Positions 33,364 to 41,688 of a stretch of DNA of 55,872 bases are shown one piece after another. Location of the stretch: contig NZ_JBQKLQ010000011.1 in assembly GCF_052116145.1 (NCBI RefSeq), positions 1 through 55,872 of the forward strand. Direction: 5' to 3'. This DNA is from Fundicoccus sp052116145 (GTDB taxonomy: Bacteria > Bacillota > Bacilli > Lactobacillales > Aerococcaceae). The first letter of the stretch is position 1, and each line of letters begins with the position of its first letter. The position numbers were made by a program, and so were the translations under genes. The notes beneath the pieces are model-generated. The model searched no databases and had not been told where the DNA came from. It saw only the letters and a program-made list of their open reading frames with translations.

Positions 33364-33521
33364 TTATATCCCCTTCCTTTATTTGCTTTGTCACACAATT
33401 CAGCTTAAACTTATAGTACTACAACCTAGTTATACTATACTTTAAATAAGCAAGATGAAGGCTAAATGATCATAAACCATTTATTTTTCATCATAATCCT
33501 TTACGAGGAGGTTTTTATTTT

Positions 33522-34778
33522 TTGGATACTTACTTAACCAGTCGCTGGCTTTTGTACCTAGCCGCCTTTTTCCTACTGAATACTAAACTCGGTTGGCTTA
33601 AAAACGGTTTACTGACAGCCAGCATTTTCTTAACGCTACAACTCAGCCCAATTTTTAGGGATGCCCTAGAGCCATTACTTATTTTTCTTTGCCTATTTTT
33701 ACTGACCTACTTACAACTAAAAACAGTCAACCGGGCAGTCACCTTTGCGACACTCCCGCTAATCAATTTAGCAATCAGTCGTTTTTTATTGCAAACTCAA
33801 TATTTTCGAGGGCTTTCACTATGGGTTTCATTCTCTGTTACGCTTGTGATGCTGATCATACTTAGTTTTTCAGAACATCAGCTCTTAAAACGCTTGTCTC
33901 AAAAAGTAGATAATCTGATTTACTTAATACCTTTGGCTATTTTCTTAGGCCTTTATTATCTGCAAATGCTCGACCTTTTCGACTACCTCTTTATCGGACA
34001 CGATACACGTCTAGAGATTTTCAATGGTATTTTGGTAGCTGTCATGATACTCTTTGTTTTTACGTTAATTTTAGTTCAACACAATGAAGCACAAGTTATT
34101 TACCAAGAGCAATTAAAAGCTCGTACTCAGATTGACCGTGAATACTTGCAGCTGACGACACAACAATACAATGAGATGCGAAAATTTCGCCATGACTACC
34201 AGAATATTCTCTTAAGTATCGAGGGCTTTATTCGCGAAGAAGCTTGGCAGGAGTTGACTCGCTATTTCCAAAAGGAATTGAGCACGCAATTGGCCACTGA
34301 TAATCAGCAATTTGAGCGCTTGATATTACTTGAAAACGCCAATCTGCGACAAATTCTTTATGCCAAATTGGCCGCTGCCCAAGTCATGAACGTCAATGTA
34401 CAGCTGGAATTGACTGAAGCGATCGCGATTCATCACCCTGACCAGTTGACGCTTAGTCGTATGCTTGGGATTGTTCTGGATAATGCGATCGAAGAAGTCG
34501 CTAATTTAGATAAAGATGCCAGTGTGACGGTAGCTTTCATTAAAGAGTCAGATGCTACCATCCTTTTGGTGGTCAATGATTGTCGCTCTCAGATGGAGCC
34601 TTTGCTTATTCTGGCAAAGGAAGGTTTTTCGTCGAAGGGTGATGGACGTGGCTTTGGTTTGGCTAATTTAGCTTCTTTGCAGGCGCGAACGGATATCCTG
34701 GTCAATACGGAAATTGTTAGTGGAATTTTTAAGCAGGAGATTATTGTGCCTGAGTGGAAGGAGGGTGTTGGGCTTTGA
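33522..34778 (+). CDS. AgrC-type sensor histidine kinase (GHKL, HPK10 family)
   Basis: A 418-residue membrane sensor kinase. Six or seven hydrophobic segments fill residues 1-195. Then comes a coiled-coil-like linker, the phospho-acceptor H-box MRKFRHDYQNILLS (His about 224), the N-box LGIVLDNAIEEV (about 318-329) and the G-box KGDGRGFGLANLAS. The lack of a DxGxG-type F/G pattern and the FRHDYxN box are typical of peptide-pheromone receptors such as AgrC and ComD. The start is TTG with AGGAGG 10 nt upstream. It overlaps the response regulator by 1 nt. No AgrB or precursor peptide gene is adjacent, so the signal is unknown. Confidence 0.85.
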   Translation: MDTYLTSRWLLYLAAFFLLNTKLGWLKNGLLTASIFLTLQLSPIFRDALEPLLIFLCLFLLTYLQLKTVNRAVTFATLPLINLAISRFLLQTQYFRGLSLWVSFSVTLVMLIILSFSEHQLLKRLSQKVDNLIYLIPLAIFLGLYYLQMLDLFDYLFIGHDTRLEIFNGILVAVMILFVFTLILVQHNEAQVIYQEQLKARTQIDREYLQLTTQQYNEMRKFRHDYQNILLSIEGFIREEAWQELTRYFQKELSTQLATDNQQFERLILLENANLRQILYAKLAAAQVMNVNVQLELTEAIAIHHPDQLTLSRMLGIVLDNAIEEVANLDKDASVTVAFIKESDATILLVVNDCRSQMEPLLILAKEGFSSKGDGRGFGLANLASLQARTDILVNTEIVSGIFKQEIIVPEWKEGVGL

Positions 34779-35518
34779 TGCCGATTTTTATTTGTGAGGA
34801 TGATCCAAGGCAGCGGGAGCAGTTGCTGGAGATTGTTGAAAATTATGTCATGATTGAGGCGTTAGATATGCGGGTCGAATTGGCGACAGCGGATCCTTTT
34901 GAGTTAGTGGCTTGTTTGGCTGATAATCCTGGTCATGTTGGGATTTATTTGCTTGATATTGATTTAAATAGTGAGTTGAATGGGATTGAATTAGCCGCGA
35001 AGATTCGTGAGTTTGATGATTTAGGGAAGATTATTTTTGTGACGACGCATGCTGAGTTGGCTCCGGTGACTTTTCGCTATAAGGTCGAGGCTTATGATTA
35101 TATTGTTAAATCTAGTCATGAAGAGTTGAGGCAACAAATCATTGCCTGTTTGAAGAGTATCGATGAGCATAAGGCTGTGAGTGCTGAGGCAAAGGGGCAG
35201 TTTGTATTCAAGAGTGGATCCAAGACACGTGTTGTTAATCATCAGGATATTCTCTTTTTCGAAACCATGCCCACACCGCATGTGATTGGGCTGCATACTC
35301 ATCAGGCTTTCTATCAGTTTTATGGCCGTTTAAAGGAAATTAACCAGGCAATTCCCTCCTTGGTGCGAGTCCATAAATCGGTCTTAGCTAATCTCGAGAC
35401 GGTAGTAGCGGTCGATGCGGAACGTTATTTACTAGAGTTTTCGGATGGTCAGACTTGCCCGGTTGCTATTAGTAAGCTTCGTAAAATTCAGAAAATGTGG
35501 CAGGCGCAACAAGGATAA
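34778..35518 (+). CDS. LytTR-family response regulator (AgrA-like)
   Basis: A 246-residue response regulator. The receiver domain has the acid pair in IFICEDDPRQRE, the phospho-acceptor Asp near 59 in GIYLLDIDLNSELNGIELA, Thr in IIFVTTHAE and Lys in YIVKSS. The LytTR DNA-binding domain covers about 140-245 (FVFKSGSKTRVVNHQDILFF ... RLKEINQAIPSLVRVHKSVL). The ATG at 34778 shares its A with the kinase stop TGA (TGATG); a longer frame from 34754 lies inside the kinase gene and is rejected. It should act at the promoter region between 33363 and 33522 or elsewhere. Confidence 0.9.
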   Translation: MPIFICEDDPRQREQLLEIVENYVMIEALDMRVELATADPFELVACLADNPGHVGIYLLDIDLNSELNGIELAAKIREFDDLGKIIFVTTHAELAPVTFRYKVEAYDYIVKSSHEELRQQIIACLKSIDEHKAVSAEAKGQFVFKSGSKTRVVNHQDILFFETMPTPHVIGLHTHQAFYQFYGRLKEINQAIPSLVRVHKSVLANLETVVAVDAERYLLEFSDGQTCPVAISKLRKIQKMWQAQQG

Positions 35519-35527
35519 AGTTAAATG

Positions 35528-35570
35528 AAAACGTCGAAGGCTTTGGGTAAGTGAAGGCCTTCGACGTTTT
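35528..35570 (+). terminator. Terminator of the two-component operon
   Basis: A 14-bp perfect stem AAAACGTCGAAGGC / GCCTTCGACGTTTT, followed by T residues, 10 nt after the stop. Confidence 0.9.
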
Positions 35571-35634
35571 TGGTCGGCTTTATTATATTGGCAATAATGG
35601 CAATGGGGTTGTAGCTGTTTATGTGAGTACTGGC

Positions 35635-35997
35635 TTATAACTGACTTTCTGCCCACTCTTTTAATAAGACGACGTGATTGATTTTAGGATTTTTGGCAGC
35701 ATAAAGAAAAGTCACTGGCTGATTCTTTAATTCTTCTTTTATTTTTGCGATAAATTCTTCGCTAAAGGGATTATCATCTAGCTCACTTTGGTAAGCAACT
35801 GTGAATTCTTCCATGCGTTCAGCCTCATGATTAAAGGCCTTGCGACTTTCCTTCGATGGTGTGATATCTTTGGGCCACCAATCATAAGGCAAGTCTTCTT
35901 TCTTTACACCTCGTGGCCATAATCGGTCAACCAATACTCGGAAACCGTCTGATTTGGCCGCTTCTTCGTAGACGCGTTTCATTTGAATTTGATGCAT
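35635..35997 (-). CDS. DUF488 family protein (YeaO-like)
   Basis: A 120-residue protein from the ATG at 35997 (MHQIQMKRVYEE). AGGAAG lies about 10 nt upstream; the longer frame to 36087 adds residues unlike the family. Family marks are RVLVDRLWPRGVKKEDL, WWPKDITPSKESRKAF and FLYAAKNPKINHVVLLKEW. DUF488 proteins of this YeaO type are small cytoplasmic proteins of unknown function. The gene is divergent from azlC. Confidence 0.85.
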   Translation of the reverse strand: MHQIQMKRVYEEAAKSDGFRVLVDRLWPRGVKKEDLPYDWWPKDITPSKESRKAFNHEAERMEEFTVAYQSELDDNPFSEEFIAKIKEELKNQPVTFLYAAKNPKINHVVLLKEWAESQL

Positions 35998-36157
35998 CTT
36001 GTTCACTCTTCCTTTCGGCTCATTTGCATTTTTATGGTGACAAACCGCCTGCTCTTTTATGGTAATCGTTTTCATTTGCAAAAGCAATTGACCGCCTTTA
36101 ATTTGACAGGTAAGATAGATATATTGATTAAAATTAAATGAGAGAAAGGGGTATTGA

Positions 36158-36853
36158 ATGAAAGATGCTCTTAAATTTGCATTTCCTTTAACAATCCCAA
36201 TTATGGCTGGCTATATATTCTTAGGTATTTCCTTTGGTATTCTTGCGACAAGTAAAGGCTTGCCGATCTATTATCCTGTCATTATGGCGATATTTATTTA
36301 TGGCGGCTCCATGCAATTTGCGGCCATCAACTTATTATTAGCAGCCTTTAATCCGATTAGTGCCATTCTATTGACGATTATGGTTCATGCGCGACATATT
36401 TTCTATGGGATTACTATGTTATCCCCTTTTAATCAGCTGAAAGACGGTCCGCGAAAATTCTATACAATGTTTGGATTGACGGATGAAACCTTCTCCCTCT
36501 TAGCCTCTCTCGAACTGCCAGATAATCAAGATGAAAGTTGGGTTTACTTTCTAATAACCCTATTGAACCAGTCTTATTGGGTCATTGGTTGTGTCATCGG
36601 TGCCCTCATTGGCAGTCATTTAAGCTTTAATACTCAAGGAATTGAATTTGTCTTAACTGCCCTATTCGTCACAATCTTTATTGACCAGTGGTTAAGCGCT
36701 AGCAATCATCGTCCAGCCTTAATCGGTCTATTCGGTTCAGCGGTGAGTTTGATGATCTTCGGTGGCAACAACTTTATGATTCCAGCCATGCTGGCGATTC
36801 TTGTGCTATTCAGTATAGAGTATTATCAGGAGGTGAAACCATCGAATGACTAA
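36158..36853 (+). CDS. azlC: AzlC family branched-chain amino acid exporter subunit
   Basis: A 231-residue membrane protein with about seven hydrophobic segments. The AzlC signature begins AFPLTIPIMAGYIFLGISFG and continues with FIYGGSMQFAAINLL and HARHIFYG. With AzlD it forms an exporter of branched-chain amino acids or analogues. The ATG follows AAAGGGG by 6 nt. The stop codon overlaps the azlD start by 8 nt, giving coupled translation. Confidence 0.9.
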   Translation: MKDALKFAFPLTIPIMAGYIFLGISFGILATSKGLPIYYPVIMAIFIYGGSMQFAAINLLLAAFNPISAILLTIMVHARHIFYGITMLSPFNQLKDGPRKFYTMFGLTDETFSLLASLELPDNQDESWVYFLITLLNQSYWVIGCVIGALIGSHLSFNTQGIEFVLTALFVTIFIDQWLSASNHRPALIGLFGSAVSLMIFGGNNFMIPAMLAILVLFSIEYYQEVKPSND

Positions 36854-37172
36854 TCAACAGATGTTACTTACAATCGCTTTAGTCGCTTTGACGACCGTCG
36901 CCTTACGATTCTTGCCTTTCTGGTTATTCCCTGCTACTAAAGAGCCACCTGCTCTCATTACCTATTTAGGAAAAGTCTTGCCCCGAGCGGCGATTGCTTT
37001 ACTGGTGGTATATGCAGTGAAAGATGTTTCCCTGACCAGCGCTCCACACGGTCTTCCTGAATTGTTTGCTATACTTGTTATTATTGGTATTCATGTGACC
37101 AAGCGCAATAGTTTGTTGTCGATTGCAACCGGCACATTTGTTTATATGTTTTTAGTTCAAGTTGTTTTTTAA
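36846..37172 (+). CDS. azlD: AzlD family branched-chain amino acid exporter subunit
   Basis: A 108-residue membrane protein with three or four hydrophobic segments. The text LRFLPFWLFPATKEPPALITYLGKVLPRAAIALLVVYA (in part PALITYLGKVLPRA) is typical of AzlD. It is the small partner of AzlC and overlaps its gene by 8 nt. An AGGAGG ribosome binding site lies inside the end of azlC. Confidence 0.9.
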   Translation: MTNQQMLLTIALVALTTVALRFLPFWLFPATKEPPALITYLGKVLPRAAIALLVVYAVKDVSLTSAPHGLPELFAILVIIGIHVTKRNSLLSIATGTFVYMFLVQVVF

Positions 37173-37241
37173 TTTCAGTCTTCGTGTGATCAGCCATTCG
37201 GCCAAGTTACCACTAATGAATCGTAAAGAAGGAGTGTTTTT

Positions 37242-38150
37242 GTGACGACCTATTTCAGTAAGTCTTTTGGTGATGCTTCAGACCAGTTACCAGTCGAAGC
37301 GAATCGCTATCGTTTAGTCTGGGCAGTCTCTTGTCCCTTTGCACAAAGAGCCGCTATTGCGCGCCAATTATTAGGGCTTGAGGACATTATTTCTTTAGCC
37401 ACTGCTCACCCTGTCAATCATGGACAAGGTTGGCAATTTTCTTTAGACTCTGGCGGCGTGGACCCTATTCTAAACGTGGCGTCAGTGCCGGCTTTATATC
37501 AAGCAACTGCACCTAGCTACGAAGGTCCCTTTTCAGTACCAGCGCTTGTTGATACAAAAACCCAACAAATGGTACGTAAGGAATCGTTGGACATTGTTCG
37601 AGAGTTATCAACCGCCTTCAAACCTTTACATACTGCGAAAGCACCTGATTTATATCCTGAGGCTTTACATCAAGAAATTGACGAATGGAATGACAAGCTT
37701 TCGGCGGCCCTTACGATTGGCGTGAATAAGATTGGCTTTGCGCAGGATCAAGCGTCTTACGATGAAGCCTCCGATGCTTTCTTTACTGCTTTAGAAGAGA
37801 TTGACACGCGTTTAGCAAGTCGTCGTTATTTCCACGGCGATCAACTAACAGAAACAGATATTGTGTTATACACACCTTTAGCTCGTCTGGAAGTTTTCTA
37901 TGCGCCGGTATTCGGTGCCAACAAACAGAGCTTGAGCGACTTTCCACATCTGTGGGCTTACTTACGCCATCTGTATGCTATACCTGCATTTCGAGAGACC
38001 ACTGACTTTGACGCATTTAAAGAAGGCTCTTACTTAGGCAAAATAGGGCAGGAACGTTTGACGCGTTTGGTGGTTCCTGCTGGTCCCGACATGTCACATT
38101 GGTCAACTCCACATGAACGCTCGGATGATACTTACCATTTTTGGAGTTAA
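37242..38150 (+). CDS. Glutathione S-transferase-like protein (Xi class, glutathionyl-hydroquinone reductase type)
   Basis: A 302-residue protein with an N-terminal thioredoxin-like part and a C-terminal helical GST domain. The active-site motif SCPFAQRAAIARQLLGL has the Cys of the Xi class (usual motif CPWA). FSVPALVDTKTQQMVRKES is the cis-Pro and ligand region. The C-terminal DFPHLWAYLRHLYAIPAFRE and the domain with TDFDAFKEGSY match ECM4/YqjG enzymes. These reduce glutathionyl-hydroquinones. Glutathione use in this organism is uncertain. The start GTG follows GGAG by 7 nt and a terminator lies at 38161-38186. Confidence 0.8.
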   Translation: MTTYFSKSFGDASDQLPVEANRYRLVWAVSCPFAQRAAIARQLLGLEDIISLATAHPVNHGQGWQFSLDSGGVDPILNVASVPALYQATAPSYEGPFSVPALVDTKTQQMVRKESLDIVRELSTAFKPLHTAKAPDLYPEALHQEIDEWNDKLSAALTIGVNKIGFAQDQASYDEASDAFFTALEEIDTRLASRRYFHGDQLTETDIVLYTPLARLEVFYAPVFGANKQSLSDFPHLWAYLRHLYAIPAFRETTDFDAFKEGSYLGKIGQERLTRLVVPAGPDMSHWSTPHERSDDTYHFWS

Positions 38151-38160
38151 TACTAAAAAC

Positions 38161-38186
38161 CGACAAGCCTGTGTTTGGGCTTGTCG
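38161..38186 (+). terminator. Terminator of the GST-like gene
   Basis: CGACAAGCC / GGCTTGTCG stem (38161-38169 and 38178-38186), followed by ATTTTTAG, between two convergent genes. Confidence 0.85.
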
Positions 38187-38198
38187 ATTTTTAGTTTG

Positions 38199-38579
38199 CT
38201 AGCAATTAATGTCTTGACCATCCCGCCACATCGCGACCGCGTTTTGGATAAATTGTTCGATACCACTCTCGTCTAGCTTCTGCGTTTTTCGCACGCGGAC
38301 GCACCCTTTTCCAAGATTGAAGCCTTGTAATAAGGTTTGTGAGTCTGGTACCTTTTCAATATCGCCCACATAGACACTCACGTAATGCTTTTGGGCATTC
38401 AAGGCCATAAACTGCTCTTCGCCCATGCCATAACTCAACATTTTATAGGCCAAGCCTTCTGTTGCTTCCGGTGCTGCTGTTTGAATCATCTCACGCAAAC
38501 GCAATAATTTCTCCTTGCGCCAATCGTCTTCTAAAACCGCCAAATACGCCTGCGGCGTCGTCACATCGTATTGAACCAT
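38199..38579 (-). CDS. DUF1801 family protein (YdhG-like)
   Basis: A 126-residue cytoplasmic protein. The DUF1801 pattern is visible: REMIQTAAPEATEGLAYKM at 30-48, MALNAQKHYVSVYVG and GFNLGKGCVRVRK. Bacillus relatives (YdhG/Fra) include an iron-chaperone-like frataxin homologue, but this assignment is not certain for the whole family. The ATG follows AAGGAGG by 7 nt. It is convergent with the GST-like gene. Confidence 0.8.
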   Translation of the reverse strand: MVQYDVTTPQAYLAVLEDDWRKEKLLRLREMIQTAAPEATEGLAYKMLSYGMGEEQFMALNAQKHYVSVYVGDIEKVPDSQTLLQGFNLGKGCVRVRKTQKLDESGIEQFIQNAVAMWRDGQDINC

Positions 38580-38709
38580 GTTGCTCGCCTCCTTTTTATT
38601 TAGTATACCACTAAGGGCAAATACTTATAAAAAATTTAAGCTTTATAAAAGCATATTTTGACTTCTAATACGTATTTATATGTAGGAAGACAATAAGGAG
38701 GTAGAAGCA

Positions 38710-39657
38710 ATGCAAGATCGGATGATGTGGTATGAATTGATGGATCAGCGTGAGGCTTTGGATAAGGATGGGCGCTTCGATTACCAATTATTATTGAATG
38801 GGGACCGAGGTGAAAGCGAGTTGGTGCGCTTATTACTGGAGCAAGGTTTCGAGGATATTTGGTGGCGCCGTAATTTGTGGCTAGCAAGGCAAGTTGAGTG
38901 CGATGTGATTTTGGTGACGTATGAGAAGATTTACGTTTTGAATGCCAAAAACTACTATGGGGAGTTTATTTACCGTGACCATGTCGCCTACTTCAATGGC
39001 AAACCTCTACAAAATGATCCGATTGGAAGTTTCCAACTATCTTTGGGCCGTTTGAAGAAATTATTGCGTGAGGCTGGGATTGATGTGGCAGTTGAGGGGC
39101 GTTTGGTATTCATGAATCCTGATTATAGCGTGGACTTTGATGATTCTGTTAGTGTTGAGTGCGTGTCGCGTTATAACGTTTTGAAGTTGCTGGCGGAAAT
39201 CGATACAAAAGCTCGGCATGTCGGCCGTCAACATGGATTGCATCCTGAAGCCGTGGGTGCGAAGCTTTTGGCTTTGGAAAGTGATAGCAAATATAATCTG
39301 CCTATGGTTCAGGATGTTCAAGTGGAGAAGATGGCTGCTGGCTTCGTGTGTCCGAAGTGTAGGAGCTGCCGGGGGATGACGGTGAGTATCAACCTTGTCA
39401 CATGTCGCTGTAGACAATACACTGTTTCAAAGCGTGTTGCCGTCTCAGAGGCTATCAATGAGTACTGCCATATCTTTCATCACCGTGAAAGTTTCACTTC
39501 ATTAGAAATCTACAATTTTTTAGGTGGACAGGTGAGACGCAGATACATTTCTCGCCTACTCAAAGAACAATTTAAACTAGCTGCTTTTGGCTCAACTACA
39601 GCCTACGTCAATCCTTATTATAGAAATCCAAATAAGTATGATAAACCATTTAGATAG
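38710..39657 (+). CDS. NERD-domain protein with C-terminal zinc-ribbon-like motif
   Basis: A 315-residue protein. The nuclease-related domain (NERD) spans about 25-165: GDRGESELVRLLLEQGFEDI with the conserved Gly-Glu, VECDVILVTYEKIYVLNAKN with the D-x(n)-N-x-K core of the restriction-endonuclease-like fold, then a Tyr-Gly-Glu turn. A Cys cluster CPKCRSC...CRC at about 220-238 looks like a zinc ribbon. The C-terminal part (EAINEYCHIFHHRESFTSLE ... RRRYISRLLKEQFKLA) resembles a small winged-helix-like end. The ATG follows AGGAGG by 8 nt. Role: nucleic-acid binding or cutting, unproved. The 42-bp minisatellite begins 53 bp downstream. Confidence 0.75.
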   Translation: MQDRMMWYELMDQREALDKDGRFDYQLLLNGDRGESELVRLLLEQGFEDIWWRRNLWLARQVECDVILVTYEKIYVLNAKNYYGEFIYRDHVAYFNGKPLQNDPIGSFQLSLGRLKKLLREAGIDVAVEGRLVFMNPDYSVDFDDSVSVECVSRYNVLKLLAEIDTKARHVGRQHGLHPEAVGAKLLALESDSKYNLPMVQDVQVEKMAAGFVCPKCRSCRGMTVSINLVTCRCRQYTVSKRVAVSEAINEYCHIFHHRESFTSLEIYNFLGGQVRRRYISRLLKEQFKLAAFGSTTAYVNPYYRNPNKYDKPFR

Positions 39658-39709
39658 ACTATCGATATTTATTTATTTATTTTTTGGGTGACCCTGGCGA
39701 GTCTTAGCA

Positions 39710-41470
39710 AAGGATGGCAGGTAAACACGGAGACTCTGCCAACCCTCAGATAAGGATGGCACTCGGTAACGGGAAGCAGGTCGACTCTGGGCGAAGGATG
39801 GCAGATGAGCAAGGAGATACCGACGACTCTGGGCGAAGGATGACAGGTGAGCAAGGAGATACCGACGACTCTTGGCGAAGGATGGCAGGTGAGCAAGGAG
39901 ATACCGACGACTCTTGGCGAAGGATGGCAGGTGAGCAAGGAGATACCGACGACTCTTGGCGAAGGATGGCACTCGGTGAGCAAAAGCAGGTCGACTCTGG
40001 GCGAAGGATGGCACTCGGTGAGCAAAAGCAGGTCGACTCTGGGCGAAGGATGGCAGGTAAGCAAGGAGACTCTGCCGACCCTCAAATAAGGATGGCACTC
40101 GGTGAGCGAAAGCAGGTCGACTCTAGGCGAAGGATGGCAGATGAGCAAGGAGACTCTGCCGACCTTCAAATAAGGATGGCACTTGGTGAGCGAAAGCAGG
40201 TCGACTCTAGAAGAAGGATGGCAGATGAGCAAGGAGACTCTGCCGACCTTCAAATAAGGATGGCACTCGGTAACGGGAAGCAGGTCGACTCTGGGCAAAG
40301 GATGACAGATGAGCAAGGAGATACCGACGACTCTCGGCGAAGGATGACAGGTGAGCAAGGAGACTCTGCCGTCCTTCAAATAAGGATGGCACTCGGTGAG
40401 CGAAAGCAGGTCGACTCTAGGCGAAGGATGGCAGATGAGCAAGGAGATACTGCCAACCCTTGGCGAAGGATGGCAGGTAAACACGGAGACTCTGCCAACC
40501 CTCAGATAAGGATGGCACTCGGTAACGGGAAGCAGGTCGACTCTGGGCGAAGGATGGCAGGTAAGCAAGGAGATACCGACGACTCTCGGCGAAGGATGGC
40601 AGGTGAGCAAGGAGACTCTGCTGACCCTCAAATAAGGATGGCACTCGGTAACCGAAAGTAGGTCGACTCTTGGCGAAGGATGACAGGTAAGCAAGGAGAT
40701 ACCGACGACTCTGGGCGAAGGATGGCAGGTAAACACGGAGACTCTGCCAACCCTCAGATAAGGATGGCACTCGGTAACGGGAAGCAGGTCGACTCTGGGC
40801 GAAGGATGACAGGTAAGCACGGAGACTCTGCCACCCCTCAAATAAGGATGGCACTCGGTAACGGGAAGCAGGTCGACTCTGGGCGAAGGATGGCAGGTAA
40901 GCAAGGAGATACCGACGACTCTCGGCGAAGGATGGCAGGTAAGCAAGGAGACTCTGCCGACCCTTGGCGAAGGATGGCAGGTAAACACGGAGACTCTGCC
41001 AACCCTCAGATAAGGATGGCACTCGGTAACGGGAAGCAGGTCGACTCTCGGCGAAGGATGACAGGTGAGCAAGGAGACTCTGCCGACCTTCAAATAAGGA
41101 TGGCACTCGGTGAGCGAAAGCAGGTCGACTCTAGGCGAAGGATGGCAGGTAAACACGGAGACTCTGCCAACCCTCAGATAAGGATGGCACTCGGTAACGG
41201 GAAGAAGGATGGCAGATGAGCAAGGAGATACCGACGACTCTCGGCTAAGGATGACTGGTGAGCAAGGAGGCTCTGCCGACCTTCAAATAAGGATGGCACT
41301 CGGTGAGCGAAAGCAGGTCGACTCTAGGTGAAGGATGGCAGATGAGCAAGGAGATACCGCCAACCCTCTGACAAGGTCGGCAGGTAAACACGAAGACACT
41401 GACGACTCTCAGACAAGGATGGCACTCGGTGACCAAAAGCAAGCTGACCCTTGGCGAAGGTCGACAGTAG
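39710..41470. repeat. Minisatellite: about 42 tandem copies of a 42-bp unit in three types
   Basis: AAGGATGGCA (or a near variant) recurs every 42 bp from 39710 to 41457. The phase is broken once by a unit shortened to 25 bp (41180-41204). Three unit types are seen. Type A has GCAAGGAGATACCGACGACT. Type B has CTCGGTAACGGGAAGCAGGT or CTCGGTGAGCGAAAGCAGGT. Type C has GGAGACTCTGCCAACCCTCA or a close variant. Type C ending in (A)GAT/AAT is always followed by B, so C-B acts as an 84-bp dimer between A units. All six frames stay open only because 42 is divisible by 3. The array appears non-coding. Confidence 0.95.
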
Positions 41471-41514
41471 GCCCCCACCCCCATGCTCCACGCAGCCAAG
41501 CACATCCCCCATCA

Positions 41515-41610
41515 AAAACCAGCGGTGTCGTTCCCTTCGGTTCACGACGATTAAATTAAAAGCGCACTGACATAGAATCGTGCCGGCCATAAGCCGGCAC
41601 TCCTTTTGCT
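41515..41610. repeat. Dispersed palindromic element, copy 4
   Basis: It begins AACCAGCGGTGTCGTTCCCT and has CACGACGATTAAATT, nearly identical to the left half of the element at 48889. It ends with a perfect 8-bp hairpin GTGCCGGC-CATAA-GCCGGCAC and TCCTTTTG, as at 52795-52880. It directly follows the minisatellite. Confidence 0.6.
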
Positions 41611-41688
41611 TTTAAAGGTATTTCTGCATGAAAGAAACACCTTTCACCCACAATTCCTCCAACACGCTCGCTCACCATCCAACATCGC

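Noticed and set aside
33364..33521. LytTR (AgrA-type) binding repeats between the secreted protein and the kinase
   Set aside because: Only weak partial similarities (AACTTATAGTACTAC and AACCTAGTTATACTATAC) were seen; not enough to call a site.
39669..41156. Long open frames on both strands through the minisatellite (up to 495 codons, Cys-His-Pro rich or Gly-Asp-Arg rich)
   Set aside because: Frames stay open only because the unit is 42 bp. The plus frame has a TAG at about 40659, a 25-bp unit breaks all frames near 41200, and no ribosome binding site or signal peptide is seen.
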